From Poecilobothrus nobilitatus (taxonomy: Eukaryota; Arthropoda; Insecta; Diptera; Dolichopodidae), in NCBI GenBank assembly GCA_947095535.1, contig OX352773.1, positions 72,868,591 to 72,932,590 on the forward strand: a stretch of 64,000 nucleotides of DNA, read 5' to 3'. Positions 1-11,589 of this stretch are shown here, piece after piece. The notes below the pieces were generated by a model that saw only the letters and a list, made by a program, of their open reading frames with translations, was not told where the DNA came from and searched no databases. How positions within the stretch are numbered: position 1 is the stretch's first letter; the number at the start of each line of letters is the position of its first letter. Position numbers and translations under genes: made by a program.

Positions 1-139
1 CAAAAAATTTGAGAAAAATGAGAAAATAAATAATTATTATTTAAAAAAAAAGAAAAATCCGAAAAAACTTATATTTTTTTATTATTGTAATTTAAGACGA
101 AAATAATACGATTTCTTTAACGATTTTAAACCGACTTTA

Positions 140-330
140 AGGAGCCTCGGTGGCCTAGTGGGCAAGAGCGTATAAAATACGCTGTAAGCATCGAGGGAGT
201 GTGGGTTCGAATACCACACACATCGTAAGAGTTATGCCCCTTACGACATTTACAGCCAAGTCTGAAAAGGAAAGGTTGTGCAATTTCCTCTTCACATTTA
301 TGTGGCAGAGAAATCCACAAAAAAAAAAAA
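140..330 (+). mobile_element. SINE family 1, copy 1 (tRNA-derived)
   Basis: This is a copy of the commonest SINE in the window. Its head is tRNA-like, with a Pol III A box TGGCCTAGTGG at 151-161 and a slightly mutated B box near 204-214. The body has short inverted pairs (CGTAAG/CTTACG and a CCACATTTATGTGG-type stem), and the element ends in a run of A. The same body recurs at 14629, 16343, 23661 (minus), 28266 and 54043 (minus). I could not see a clear target-site duplication here. A minus-strand open frame across it is a by-product of the repeat and not a gene. Confidence 0.85.
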
Positions 331-443
331 TATGAAATGTAATGTTCGCAAAAAAATTTCAGTATACAGTCCAGTTTAAATATACAAGACAATGTTCATA
401 CAATAAAAATCCTATCTATATAAAACTATATAACATACGTATC

Positions 444-710
444 TATATACTCAAATCCAGCCATTGGTGCAGTGGTTTACGCACCGCTTCTTATTCATAA
501 GGGAACGAGAGGTCTAGGGTTCGATTCCCGGCTGGGTACAATAATTATAATATAAAAAAAAAAAATATTCATATATCGCAATATATAAATACTTAATAAT
601 ATCACATATCTCGTACATCTCACATTCCTACTAGGAAACACGGGTTATAGCTACCTGGCATATTTATGTACTACGGTACCTGTATATAAATAAATAAATA
701 TATACTCAAA
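444..710 (+). mobile_element. SINE family 2, complete, with 12-bp duplications
   Basis: A 243-bp element (456-698) is bounded by a perfect 12-bp direct repeat, TATATACTCAAA, at 444-455 and 699-710. The head is tRNA-like: A box TGGTGCAGTGG at 465-475 and B box GGTTCGATTCC at 518-528, with a possible acceptor-like pairing of TCCAGCC with GGCTGGG. The tRNA fold is imperfect (poor T stem, offset acceptor), so this is a SINE head and not a working tRNA. The body is unrelated to family 1, and the tail is a short TAAA repeat. No second copy was seen in the window. The perfect duplication suggests a fairly recent insertion. Confidence 0.85.
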
Positions 711-2505
711 AAATATGTTTGCTACGAAACTGTAAAAAAATTTAAATTACATTATTGATATTTTATTTTTTTCAATATTGAATTAGTACCGGCCTATTCA
801 CCTCATTTCAATACGATCAGAAGTCACAACTATCGTAATAAAATTATTATATCCTTTACCTCGAAACTATGCGTTTGTCAACATTTATTTAACTCTAAAT
901 AATATTTAACTTTTAATAAATTTTTAAAATACTTATTTTATTTCAAAATCAAAGAAAAAATTACACTTAAAATTTTTTTTTTCAATTTTTCTTTGTTTTT
1001 TTTTTACAGATTTTTTTTTTTTTAATCAAATAAAATAATTTTTAAAATACATTTTGAATAGTTCTTGTTTTTACAAACCCCTTTCAACTTTTATTAAAAA
1101 AATAAAAAAAAAACAAAAACAAAAACAAAATCGAATTAGTTTTTGAATCGAATCAAATGAAAATATGAAAGACAAATTCAAGTTTGTGAAAAACGTTAAT
1201 AAATTTTAACTTTTGTATTAAAAAAAAAAAAAAATTATTTTTTTTTTATTTTATTTCAACTTTTTTAATTAAAATACTCATACTTTATTTAACTTTTCTC
1301 TAGAATAAAAAAGCTAAAAAAAAAAACATAAAACAAAAAAAAAACAAAACAGAAAAAGAAATATGAATCCTTAAAATTTCTTTTGATTTGAAAAACATTT
1401 TTATTTATTTTTTTTGTTTTTGTATTTACAAAATTCGAATATTTATTTTTTATTTCATTTTAAATGTTATTTTTTTTTTTTTTTTTTTGTTTTTTGATAA
1501 ATTCATTTCAAAGCAACTGAGTTTTTATAAAATAAATACTATACATATACATATTCATTTTTATGTGCATATATTTTTTAGCATATTATAATACAAATAA
1601 TATTTATCTATATAATATATATAAAATATAAATACATATATATATATACATTTTTTTTTTTTGTGATAAGAATTAAACCACGTTTTTCATATTAAAATTA
1701 AACAAATATTGAATGGGTTTGATTCCAAAAAATTTGATAAGGAATAAAAGGATTTTCATTTAGAAAATTTATTTAACCCGTTCTATTCAAAAGTTTATTT
1801 TTTCCTTTTTTTATTTATATTTGTTTTTTAGTTTATTTTTTTTTTGTTTTTATTATTTTGTATTTTTTATATTTTTTTTTTTGTTTTGTTACTGTTGTTT
1901 TTATTTGTGAATGTTACAATTTTAAATTTAAAATGAAATGTTAGTAAAAACAATTAAAAGAATTGGTTTTTCATTCTGTCCATTTAACTCTGTAAACTAA
2001 AAATGGTTGACCGGTAATGATAATGGGTATTTAACGTAATTGTAACTGTTACTATAACTATAATATAGTGATTAGTTATCACATGAATACTCAATAAGTT
2101 TTCGATATGATTTTATATGATATAATTATTTTTTCGTACGTTGGTAGAAATCTTCAAAAGATACAATGTACCCCGTAGCACAATGTATACTGAATTTTTA
2201 CCATATTTACATGGTCCTCTCGTCCTTCATTAAAACTAATGGAATTGATTAATAATTAATTTTTTGCTAGTGTGTTTTTTAGTGTATCTTATGTACTCTT
2301 CCTAAGAAAATCTGTACTTTGTGTTATATCTGACGGTTTCATTATTTTAAGACTTCCTGTTGTATTCTGATTATAAATAGAACAGCCTAAGTACATTTTA
2401 TATGTCTGTTCTAGACATATTTATTTATATTTTATGTACGGAATTTCTTAATGTGTTATTCTTCAAATATTAAACCAAACCAGTTAACTAGATAAATTAC
2501 AACGC
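711..2505. other. AT-rich stretch without recognisable genes
   Basis: Dominated by poly-T and poly-A runs (for example around 960-1030 and 1200-1260) and TA-rich microsatellite. An open frame of 67 codons at 1388-1591 encodes only Phe/Ile/Tyr-rich low-complexity residues and is not credible. I see no repeat family member and no gene signal. Confidence 0.6.
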
Positions 2506-3760
2506 TTTTTAGCACATTTCCAAAAAAATTTGAAAAATTGTGGCTATTTGCTTCACTCTGTCCGTCCGTCTGTTTACAAAACTTCTACACCGTTAAAGAT
2601 AGAGAAGAACAATTTTAACCATGGGTGGGTCTCATAAAAAAAATTAATGTTGTAGAACAACTTTATCATATAGCCCCATCCATTATAGAGCTGCAGCCCC
2701 TCCAACTTTTAAAAAGCCCTATTTTTAAATACGTATATCTCATGTTCTACCTAACATTTTTTCAATCTGAAAACGCCATTCGACAGGAATTTTTTAATAA
2801 ATCAAATCAAAATTATATACGTTTTTTGAATTTAGTATTTAAATTCACCGTTATGTGAATATCAAATTTTCCATGATTTTTCTATCTTCATAACTCCGGC
2901 ACTGAAATTTTGATGTAAGAAAGAACTTCTAGAATTAGTATAAGCTTCATCAGAAAATGACCTATTTTAAAAGTTCTTTCTTGTCTCAAAATTTCAGGAT
3001 CCTATCTAAAGGTGTGCCGGAGTTATGAAAAAAGAAATATCATGTAAAATTTCGTTTTCACATAACGATAAATTTAAATAGTTAATTACATAATATTGCA
3101 TAATTTTGATATTGTTTTATAGAGACAAGAAAATTTCCTGTCTTCTAGCGTTTTTAGATTGTAAAACTACTACGCGAAGTCTGAGATATATACATTCGAA
3201 GATGAGACTTTTTTTGTAATTTTGGGGAGCTGTAACTTTCGAACCCTATACAACTAAAAGAAACCATTAACATACTTAAAAATATATATACAGGAGCTTT
3301 AATTTTTATGTCTTGCCGAAGAAAAATGTGTACTTAGGACCCGTACAGGTGTTTAAAAATAGAAAATTTTCAATTTTTGAGCCCTAATAGTTCATAAACA
3401 AGGGGTGGTACAAAAAAAAATTTCTGAGCAAACTTATACTAACTCTAAAAGTTCTTTCTTGCCTCAAAATTTTAAGCCCCTATCTAAAAGCGTGTCGGAG
3501 TTATGAAGGTAGAAAAATCATACAAAATTTGGTTTTAAATACTAAATTTTAAAAACTATATATAATTGCGGGCTGCGTGAAAAATTTCTTCCACAAAATT
3601 AATTTTTTTATGGGACCCACCCATGGTTCAAATTTTTATTCTCTATCTTTAACGGTGTAGAAGTTTTGTAAACAGACGGACAGACGGACGGAAGGGCGGA
3701 CTGATAGAGTGAAACTAATAGGCACATTTTTTCAAAATTGTTTTGGAAATGTGGCAAAAA
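2506..3760. mobile_element. Fold-back repeat, family B, 1.25 kb
   Basis: The two ends are long imperfect inverted repeats. The left end (2506 to about 2680) reads TTTTTAGCACATTTCC, then TCCGTCCGTCTG, then ACCATGGGTGGGTCTCAT. The right end (about 3590-3760) is the reverse complement of the same landmarks, at clearly high identity over at least 150 bp. The similarity continues inward: the 'cttcataactccggcac' module near 2887 is mirrored near 3500, and a third copy of it lies near 3015. The interior has no credible protein. Single-arm relatives occur elsewhere in the window. The class of transposon is unknown; a non-autonomous fold-back DNA element is the best description. Confidence 0.75.
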
Positions 3761-6700
3761 TGCGAAACTATTACTAGAAGAATTGCGAATTCATAACAGA
3801 CATAGGTTATAAGACTTTTTAAGAGAATAATAATTAAAAGTGTAGTGAAAATAAATAATATACTTAACTTAAAAATTAATAATAGTATTTATGAAGTACA
3901 TCCAAGCAGGAAGGATCTTAAAATCTTTCTATGTTTTTTTTTTAACTAATAAAATTAATAAAAAATAATGCAAAATAAACAAAATCAAAAATTGCTCATT
4001 ATTACATTCACTTTTATACAATTTATACAAAAAGTTAGGTTATTTAACTCAAATTCAAAACGAATTTCAATTTTTGTGTGTATTTCAGATGTTAATTGTA
4101 ACAAACACAAAAAATAAAAATATAGAAATATATTCAAAAACTTATTTAACGAATGAACATAAATTTGGTAAAAAAAACTGATGAAAATGAAATTTGTAAA
4201 AAAAAAAAATTCCAAATAAAAAATAAAACAAAAATCGAAATTTTTAAAAATCAGTTATTCATTTTTTTGGTTTTATTCTTCATTTTCAAAAAAAAAAAAA
4301 TTGAAAAGGTAAAAATGGATACGAAATATTCAAATATTTTAGATACATGGTTTTTCATTACATAATTTACTTTTATACTCATATACTGTTAGATATAATA
4401 TACATATATACTTACATATTTTTGTTTCTTTTTTGATAATAAAAAAACAAAAAAAGAAAATTCTTTTGGAAAATAAAAAATGTACAAATTTTAGGAAAAA
4501 ATATCAAATAAAAAACAAAATATGAATATATATATTTATATATGTATATATATAAATATATATAAATATAAAATTTGATGGTTTTTAATAAATCTAAAAA
4601 ACCATAGCAAAAATTATTCGGGCAAACCTTTTTTTTCTTTATTTAAATATTTTACACCCATATGTACATATATGTATGTATATCTAAATAAAAAGTGATA
4701 TCCAAAAATATAAAATTTTTCTTTACAAATATTAGTTTAAAAATATTTTTTGCTTTCAAAGGACACCAAAGGACGAAGCAAATCTAATAACCTAATAAAG
4801 TTGATATCGACTTTGCACGATATCTCTTCAGTAATAAAACCGCAACTAATGAAGTAAAATAAAAATATCTAGTGTGAAGGTGCTATTTTCTTTAAAAGAG
4901 TGTTACTTATGCTCTCATCCCACTTCCCAGTAATTTACTTGATTATTTTTTGCATTCTTACTATATTATATGCTACAGACTGGAGCTGCGTATAGATGAC
5001 ATTGCTTCTCTTTAAATCAGTTAGAGATCCGATTTTTTTAAATGTGTAAAATAATTATCTATCAACTGAATATCTCATCGTTAGGAAATCTGAAAATTTT
5101 AATACCGGTTGGAAACAGCTGATAAAAGTCAAAAAATTTATTAAAGATAAGATATAGAAGAATACATTGTATTCTAATCAATATGTATATATTTTAAATA
5201 AAAAACTATTTATGTATGTACATCACTACAGCTATAATAATAATATGTAAGTGCAAAAAAAGAAGAAATGAAAAAGAGTAGAAAGAGAAAGAAATTCAAA
5301 ATATTATATTTGATAAAAAGAACATAAAGGATTGAAATATTCTTTTTGAAAATAAAGACAAAAAAAAAAGAAATATAAAAGAATTATAAATGAAATAAAA
5401 GGATATATATAAAAATATATGTATGTATATATGTTATTTATATAAATAATATTAATATATAATATATATAATATGTGCACAAAAATTAAACATAAATATT
5501 ATATTTAAGTTTATTATGTATATAAGAAAAAAAAATTGTTTTATTATTACTTTTGAATTTATCTTTTGTCTTTTTTTTTTTTTTAAATTCGGCTTTAAAA
5601 AAAAAAACTTGAATATATTTTTTGAATAAAAAAAGGATTCAATTTAGCATATTTTTATGTGGAAAAATTACACATTTACACATATCAAACTTTGTTATTT
5701 TGCTTATCACTTTACTCTGTTTTCTATCATAATTTGGACTATATATACTTACATGAAAATAAATAAATTTTCATTTTGCTTACCATTTTCTTATTTTTGG
5801 GTTGATATCAAGTTAAGAGAAGTTCAGGGAAGAGGGATCAATAATACAGGTTCTGCTGTAGTTGATAATATATGCTAATATGTAAAAATAAACATTAATG
5901 CTTCATACGTAGCAAACAAATAAAAAACAAAGAAAATATTTACTTTTAACATCATAAATGTTTAATTAATTTAAATTTTTTTATCTAATCCAATTCTACA
6001 CTATTCCTCTTTAGTTCAATATCCCAAGTATTGTAATATTTATCCAAGCTTTAATTCTCTACTAAAGGTTTAATATTTTTTGGACGATTTTTCGAATCGT
6101 CTAAGAGATATAATTTTTCTAAGAGATATACTTCAAAGATATTCTTCACTAGACGTATTACTATACTTCCTTTGATTTCTTCCTTTTTTATCTCGATCTT
6201 ATTGATGCTATTGAAATCATTGTAGAATTCGGCCCTTAAATTTTCTTTTACCCTACAACTTACTTCCTATTTTGCATTAGATAATGTTATTAATTTATTT
6301 TAAATGGTCTATGGAAAAAATATAACAATTTAAATTAGCATATCACTTCTTCTTAAAATTTCGTTTCGTTATGTAAATTTTCAATCAATATATCTGCATA
6401 TATATTTTTTTTTCTGCTAAATAATTTTTTCATGTCATGATTTAATTTTCTCATAAATACGATCTCTTAATAATATTACGTATATATTCGTAATAATGAT
6501 ATATAGAAAAATCATTTTGTGATTTATTACTGAAAAGCCGCCTTTCTTTTGGATTAATCAATATAAGTGTTGAGAGTTGGTTATATTTTCTTAGAAAATG
6601 ATATTGCTAATATACATTACAAAATAAGTTTATTTTTTTTTTTTTCCTCCCCTTAAGAATTTTTCTCAATTTTGTTCTTTTTTGTCAAATTGATAGGAAA

Positions 6701-8064
6701 ATGCTAATTTAGTAGAAAAATATTTTTATTAAGTGACTTGTTATTGTTGTTGTTGTGTAAATGGTGTATAATGGTAGGACAAAAAATTTTTTTCAATGCC
6801 ATTAAAAATATTTTACATATTTTATACGCGTTTTTATATATTGAAGTTTTAGTAATCGTGAAAAATTAAGACAATCTGTGGTTTTGATTGCTTTAAAATA
6901 TTTCTATTTCCTTTGATAAATTGTTTTGGATAATGCTGACTAAGTAAATGACATCTCGGTGGTTTTTTAGTTTTTTTTTTTTTCTTTAGATAATATCTTT
7001 AAATTATTATACTTAAAAGTCAAATAAAAGTTTGTTAAATTTGATTAATTGATAATAAAAATTTCAATTTTGCTAAAAAGAAAAGTTTAAAAATTTTTTA
7101 TTATGTTAATGTGATTTTTATTATTATATGGTTCAATAAGGGTTGTTAGTGCTGTCAAATTTTATATACATCCATATTGTATTTAATTTTATTAGTTAAA
7201 AAAAAACCTTAATTTATTTCTTAAATTTAAAATAGGTATAATAATATATTATAATACGTATGATTTTATTTTCATTTTTTTTTAGCAGATCTAAAAATGT
7301 TATGAAAAAAAAATCTATTAAGGTAATGATGATGGTAATGGATTGATAATAATAATGATACGCGATATGTTTGAAGTGTCGATTTTATCTTTATATTTTT
7401 TATATTATGGCTCATCAAACATAGATATATACAAATGTTTAAAATACAGTTATAGAGCAACAAATTTATATTAAATCTGTTTATGTCAAAAGAATCGAAC
7501 AATTGTGATTATTATAGTATTATGTTTGTGCTGCACCAAATATACATTGACAAAAAAAAAAGACGAAACTAAAACAAACTCTTCAAGGTTTTAAAATAAA
7601 CATTATTAAAAAAGTTTAATAATTGGTAATTCATTTGTGAACGATATAACGAAATAAAAAGAATAATAACATCTTTCCTTAAAATACCTCTCCAAATTTC
7701 CCCCTCCCTTCTTCATAATCCTATTTATCATAAACGCAATTTCGAAAACACCCTTTTCTTATGTTCAAAATGAAACTTCATGTTATTTCACTATGTATTA
7801 AAGAACTTATCTTAAAATTTGGATTTAAAAGGGGTTATTTTGGTTGATTAAAATAAACACTATCCAAAGAAATCTAGTGCAGTTCCTTTGAGTGATAAAA
7901 AAATGGTTTTGGAAGGAACATATTTTTAAATATGTGCAAATTAAATATGTTCCCCTGTGCAAAATTAGGTGGCACTTTATTCAATTTTAGGAAGCCGTAT
8001 TTAAGAAAAGAAAAGAAGAAAAGTCGCTGTTCACACATGTAAAAATAATAGGGGTCTTCACTTA
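3761..8064. other. AT-rich stretch with microsatellites, no gene seen
   Basis: Contains A/T homopolymers and TATA/TATG microsatellites around 4520-4570, 4660-4690, 5400-5480 and 6400-6490. Two small hairpins stand out: GACGATT/AATCGTC near 6085-6103, and an 11-bp perfect inverted pair at 7915-7925 and 7943-7953. Open frames at 3985, 4153, 5657 and 7272 are short and low-complexity. Nothing protein-like was recognised. Confidence 0.6.
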
Positions 8065-8410
8065 AGAGTGCATCGAACGAAAAATTTCCTACTATACGAG
8101 AACAGCGTTGTTACGCGATGCAAAATTTAAATTGTAAAGTACAAAATTACAAATGACAGATATGTTGATTGGCTTAGAGAAATGTTTATTGGTATCTTTC
8201 CAGAAATGTTATTAGGTATTTTAAAAAAATGTTAGTTGTTACCTAACTGATTAAATATTTAGTTTTCATTTTGAAAAATAAAATATAAGGTTTTGAGTTT
8301 TGATTATGAAAAATAAATAATTTTGAAATAAAAAAAAATGCCAAAAAAAGTTTTAAAATCATTTTTATAGATTATTTAGTCGAACGTGCTATTTTTATTT
8401 GATGCACCCT
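8065..8410. mobile_element. Possible short MITE, about 346 bp
   Basis: The left end AGAGTGCATCGAACGAAAAA and the reverse complement of the right end (AGGGTGCATCAAATAAAAAT) match at most positions over 20 bp, giving a terminal inverted repeat. No protein lies inside. The flanks (CTTA on the left, CAATA on the right) do not show a clean target-site duplication, so the superfamily cannot be named. It could also be chance similarity in A-rich sequence, although the shared GTGCATC core argues against that. Confidence 0.45.
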
Positions 8411-10192
8411 CAATAAATTCCAAAACCGAAATCCAAATAAATTCGAAAAAGGAACTGTCAAATTAACTTCAAAAAAATATACTCAAGTTAATTGCGTCGA
8501 GCAAATAAAATATATGCAATAGCATTAAGGTAAAGGATATTTTAGTGTAGGAAAAATATGCACCGATCCTCTAGTGCATATTTTTTATACATAAAACAAC
8601 TAAAATTACTGTCAAAAATTTCCTCAAATCCTCCGATCTTCCAATGCAAGGCTACTTTGCACTTTTACGTCAACACGCCTAATATAATGTTTCAGTTTTA
8701 ATTTTAGCATTTTAACTTTTTAAAAAACTTGCACAGGTTTCCAAGTTCCAATTGCCGTAAAATTTCGAATTTCATTTTTATGCTTATTCTTTAAGATCTT
8801 ACTCGTTCTAAAATGCACATTTCTTTCTATAAAAGCTTAAAATATATGAAGGATCCAAAATTTTGCAAAATATTAGTCCCACATAACGAACGTCAAATTA
8901 TACTCACAACTTATTTCTATTTTCATAACAATGGAGGAATAGACTGATGGACAGTACAACGAACGGATTGAACGACAGATGGACGAACGAATTTTTTTTT
9001 CGAAGTTATTCAATCCTTTTTCTGTTTATTATAATGAATTTATTAGTAATATTGATAATATTATCAATAACCAGATAATTTCATTGGTAACCGAATTGTA
9101 AAGATTCCTTTTTCTTACTATTTTTTAAATCTTTAGTTAATCGTTTTATTTCCTTTTCAATTTTCATTTTGCGGTTGTTTCGGATAACTTTTTTTTTTTT
9201 TGGTAATTTTATTTTTGGTTAACATGCCGACCAATTGAAAACTTCAAATGAATCTTAAATCTTAAAATTTTTTTTCGAGTTTGTTGCTAGGCTTTTAAAT
9301 TTTTAATAATATCTTGTTTTTTTAAATAATGTTAACATCGTATAATAATTATTATTTTATAGTCTATGATATTGTTTTGTCTTCCCCCCCCCCCCCCCCT
9401 CACACTATATGGTTCGAAAACAATAATTTTTTAATAATAAAGTTCTTAAACAAAGCTATAATAAATATCAAAGAATTAAAAAAAAAAATGTATATATTAA
9501 AAAGATTTTCTCTCCTTATTATTGTATTTCTTTAGTCTTAAATGCCTTTTTTCAAGGTATTTTCAATTTTTCTTTGATTTTTCAAGATGTTGCTTAATAT
9601 TAAGTTTATCTTAAAGATATTCTTCTCAATATCAAACAATTTAATAATGGTTATCTGGTAGACTTTTTGTATATAATATTAAAAAAACAAAAAAAAAAAC
9701 AAAAAAAAAAAATAAAAAAGTAAATATTTACTGATACCACCAATTATTGAACGTTTTGACGGATGTGATTTTTCACTAATAAAATTTTGAAGAAGAACAT
9801 TTTATAATTTTTCAGGATTTGATTTTTAATTTTATTTTTTCCCGATTGTTTTTTTATCGTCAATATTTTTTTATAAACTTATAAAATATAAAAAGTACAA
9901 AAGTTTAATAGAACTTCAAAGTAAAATATAGCTGATAAAAGAAAGGTAAACATTCAAGACAATGTATATATTCTTATAATATTACCTCAAGGAGTTTAAA
10001 AATTTTTCCCTGTAAGTATTTGTGTTTTTTTTTTTGTATTACTAAGGATATAATCAAAATGTTAACAAATTATATTTTTTATGTCTTTGATTTTTTCCTT
10101 AAAGAAAAAAATTTTTATTTTTTTAAAATTAAAACATGGATTGGATATATTTAAAGATATTACTATATAGATTTCATATGGTATTACCTATA
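8411..10192. other. AT-rich stretch with hairpin and C-tract, no gene seen
   Basis: Holds a 12-bp perfect inverted pair (AAAAATATGCAC at 8552-8563 and its complement at 8574-8585). A patch near 8935-8990 (GGACAGTACAACGAACGG, then GACAGATGGACGAACG) looks like a decayed end of the GTCCGTCC-bearing repeats. The run of 16 C at 9384-9399 is listed separately. The rest is A/T homopolymer. No credible coding sequence. Confidence 0.55.
9384..9399 (+). repeat. Homopolymer run of 16 C
   Basis: Sixteen consecutive C residues preceded by CTT and followed by TCACAC. It is the only long C (or G) run in a sequence full of A and T runs. It may be a mononucleotide microsatellite, or its length may reflect sequencing or assembly noise. 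Confidence 0.9.
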
Positions 10193-10519
10193 CACGGTGT
10201 TCCATTAACGTGTTTCCACAAGGAAATGGGCGAAAAATATCCAAAATATGAAATTTGTGTGCAATAGCTCTTGAATCAACGAACATCCAATGTTTTTCAA
10301 GATTTTTTAATGCATAGGCTTTTAATCGCGTTTAACAGTTTTATCGTAGTTACGATAGTTACCTCTCTATAACTAAAAATGTGTAAATGAAATATTTCCA
10401 AATGAAAATTTTTTAGATCCCCGTAACTTTTGAATGGTTAACGATGGAATCCTTCCCCACTACAATTGGTTCTTGTTTAAACTTATTTTTCTCAACACGT
10501 TAATGGGACACCCTGTATA
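10189..10519. mobile_element. MITE with CAGGGTGT-type ends, 323 bp
   Basis: The element spans 10193-10515. Its left end CACGGTGTTCCATTAACGTG and the reverse complement of its right end (CAGGGTGTCCCATTAACGTG) agree at 20 of 22 positions. Both ends are followed outward by TATA (10189-10192 and 10516-10519), which may be a 4-bp target duplication or part of a TA duplication. There is no open frame of note. Ends of the type CAGGGTGTCCCAT are, from memory, common in insect genomes. The superfamily is not certain. Confidence 0.75.
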
Positions 10520-10939
10520 TTTAAGCGGTATGTATGTATATTATTAAGACTGTGATGAAAATTTTTTTTTTGTTTTGAAAGGAAACTGTTATGAGGAGGT
10601 GAAGTGCATTCAATTAAACATTTATATTAATAGATACATTTACATATTTTTAATTTCTTAGCATATATTTGAGTCTTCTCAATTTATTGGTAGTAGTAGA
10701 AATTGTAAACTTATATTTATGTATTTCTTTTTATTTAAAACTTTTAAGTTTTAAGAAGGTAAGTAAATTTTTAATAATATATTTTATTGTTGAGTAACTT
10801 AAAAGAAAAAAGAGATTCAACTTTCAAAAGGCAAACTTTTTAAGTTGTTGAAATATAAGAAGAATCGTGTAGTTTTTTAACAATAATTATACTATTTCTT
10901 TATTTTGAAAGCCGAAATTAGTTTTTAAAAAGAAATTTG

Positions 10940-11575
10940 TTAAACACTTACAATCTTACATTGAGAAAAGTAGGGGAATAGTAGAATAGGTATAAGGGGG
11001 TAATTATTGATTAACAGCAATTTTAGATTTAGTTGTATGTCTAAAATATTAACATATTCGAACCGATGAATAGTTTTCTCTTGAAATCTCAGGATTGGTA
11101 CAAATTGATCTCTATTGCAAGCTTTGTGTTTTAGAGGTGTTAAACTCGACCCTGTTTGAGTTATCCCAATCACCTATTATCTAGGTCATGATAAACTGGG
11201 TTAGATAATTTCTATTTTTGAACTTATTCCCGTTTAATTGGCATTAGATTTCCTTAAGAAATCTTAGGATGCCACCAGAGTACTGTCGTCAGCAAAGCTA
11301 TGAATTGAATCAAGAGTGGAAGAGAGTTGATCATTTATAAAAATCAAGAAAAGAGTGGCTGCTAAGGCGGAGTCTTGTAGAACGTCAGCATTTAATATGT
11401 AAGTGTCGGACATGAAACTGTCAACAAGGACATTTATTCAAAAAGCGGAATGCCATACTGGATTAAAGGCTTTGGAGATATCAAGAGCTATCATCTGAGA
11501 TCGACCATGAGAAGAGAATATAATATAAACTTCAATATAATATAAACTTCCTCAGCAAAAAATGCTGTACTTCCA
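10940..11575 (-). pseudogene. CR1-like non-LTR reverse transcriptase fragment
   Basis: On the minus strand the region reads as a decayed reverse transcriptase. From its N-terminal side it shows ALDISKAF followed by a VWH-like step (about 11490-11440), then ATLFLIFIND (about 11365-11330), then SFADDSTLVAS with the catalytic F-A-D-D box near 11300-11281. Stop codons interrupt the same frame downstream, and it continues into the thumb/connector-like stretch TQTGSSLTPLKHKACN near 11160. The ALDISKAF and FADDSTL boxes fit CR1/Daphne-type elements. Only part of the RT domain remains; the endonuclease is absent. Several stops make it non-functional. An internal 17-bp tandem duplication lies at 11517-11550. 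Confidence 0.75.
11517..11550 (+). repeat. Perfect 17-bp tandem duplication
   Basis: AATATAATATAAACTTC occurs twice in a row, at 11517-11533 and 11534-11550. It falls inside or at the edge of the decayed CR1-like fragment and probably arose by slippage after insertion. Confidence 0.9.
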
Positions 11576-11589
11576 TTCATTCAAAAGCT

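Noticed and set aside
126..392. 88-codon minus-strand frame, and similar frames at 16276-16602, 23745-24026 and 54017-54268
   Set aside because: All four lie across copies of SINE family 1 and share the same peptide text because the repeat does; the SINE is a Pol III type retroposon and does not encode protein.
456..540. Functional tRNA gene (the loop could be read as anticodon TCA)
   Set aside because: The T stem is mismatched, the acceptor pairing is offset by two bases, and the segment is the head of a 243-bp element with target duplications; it is a SINE.
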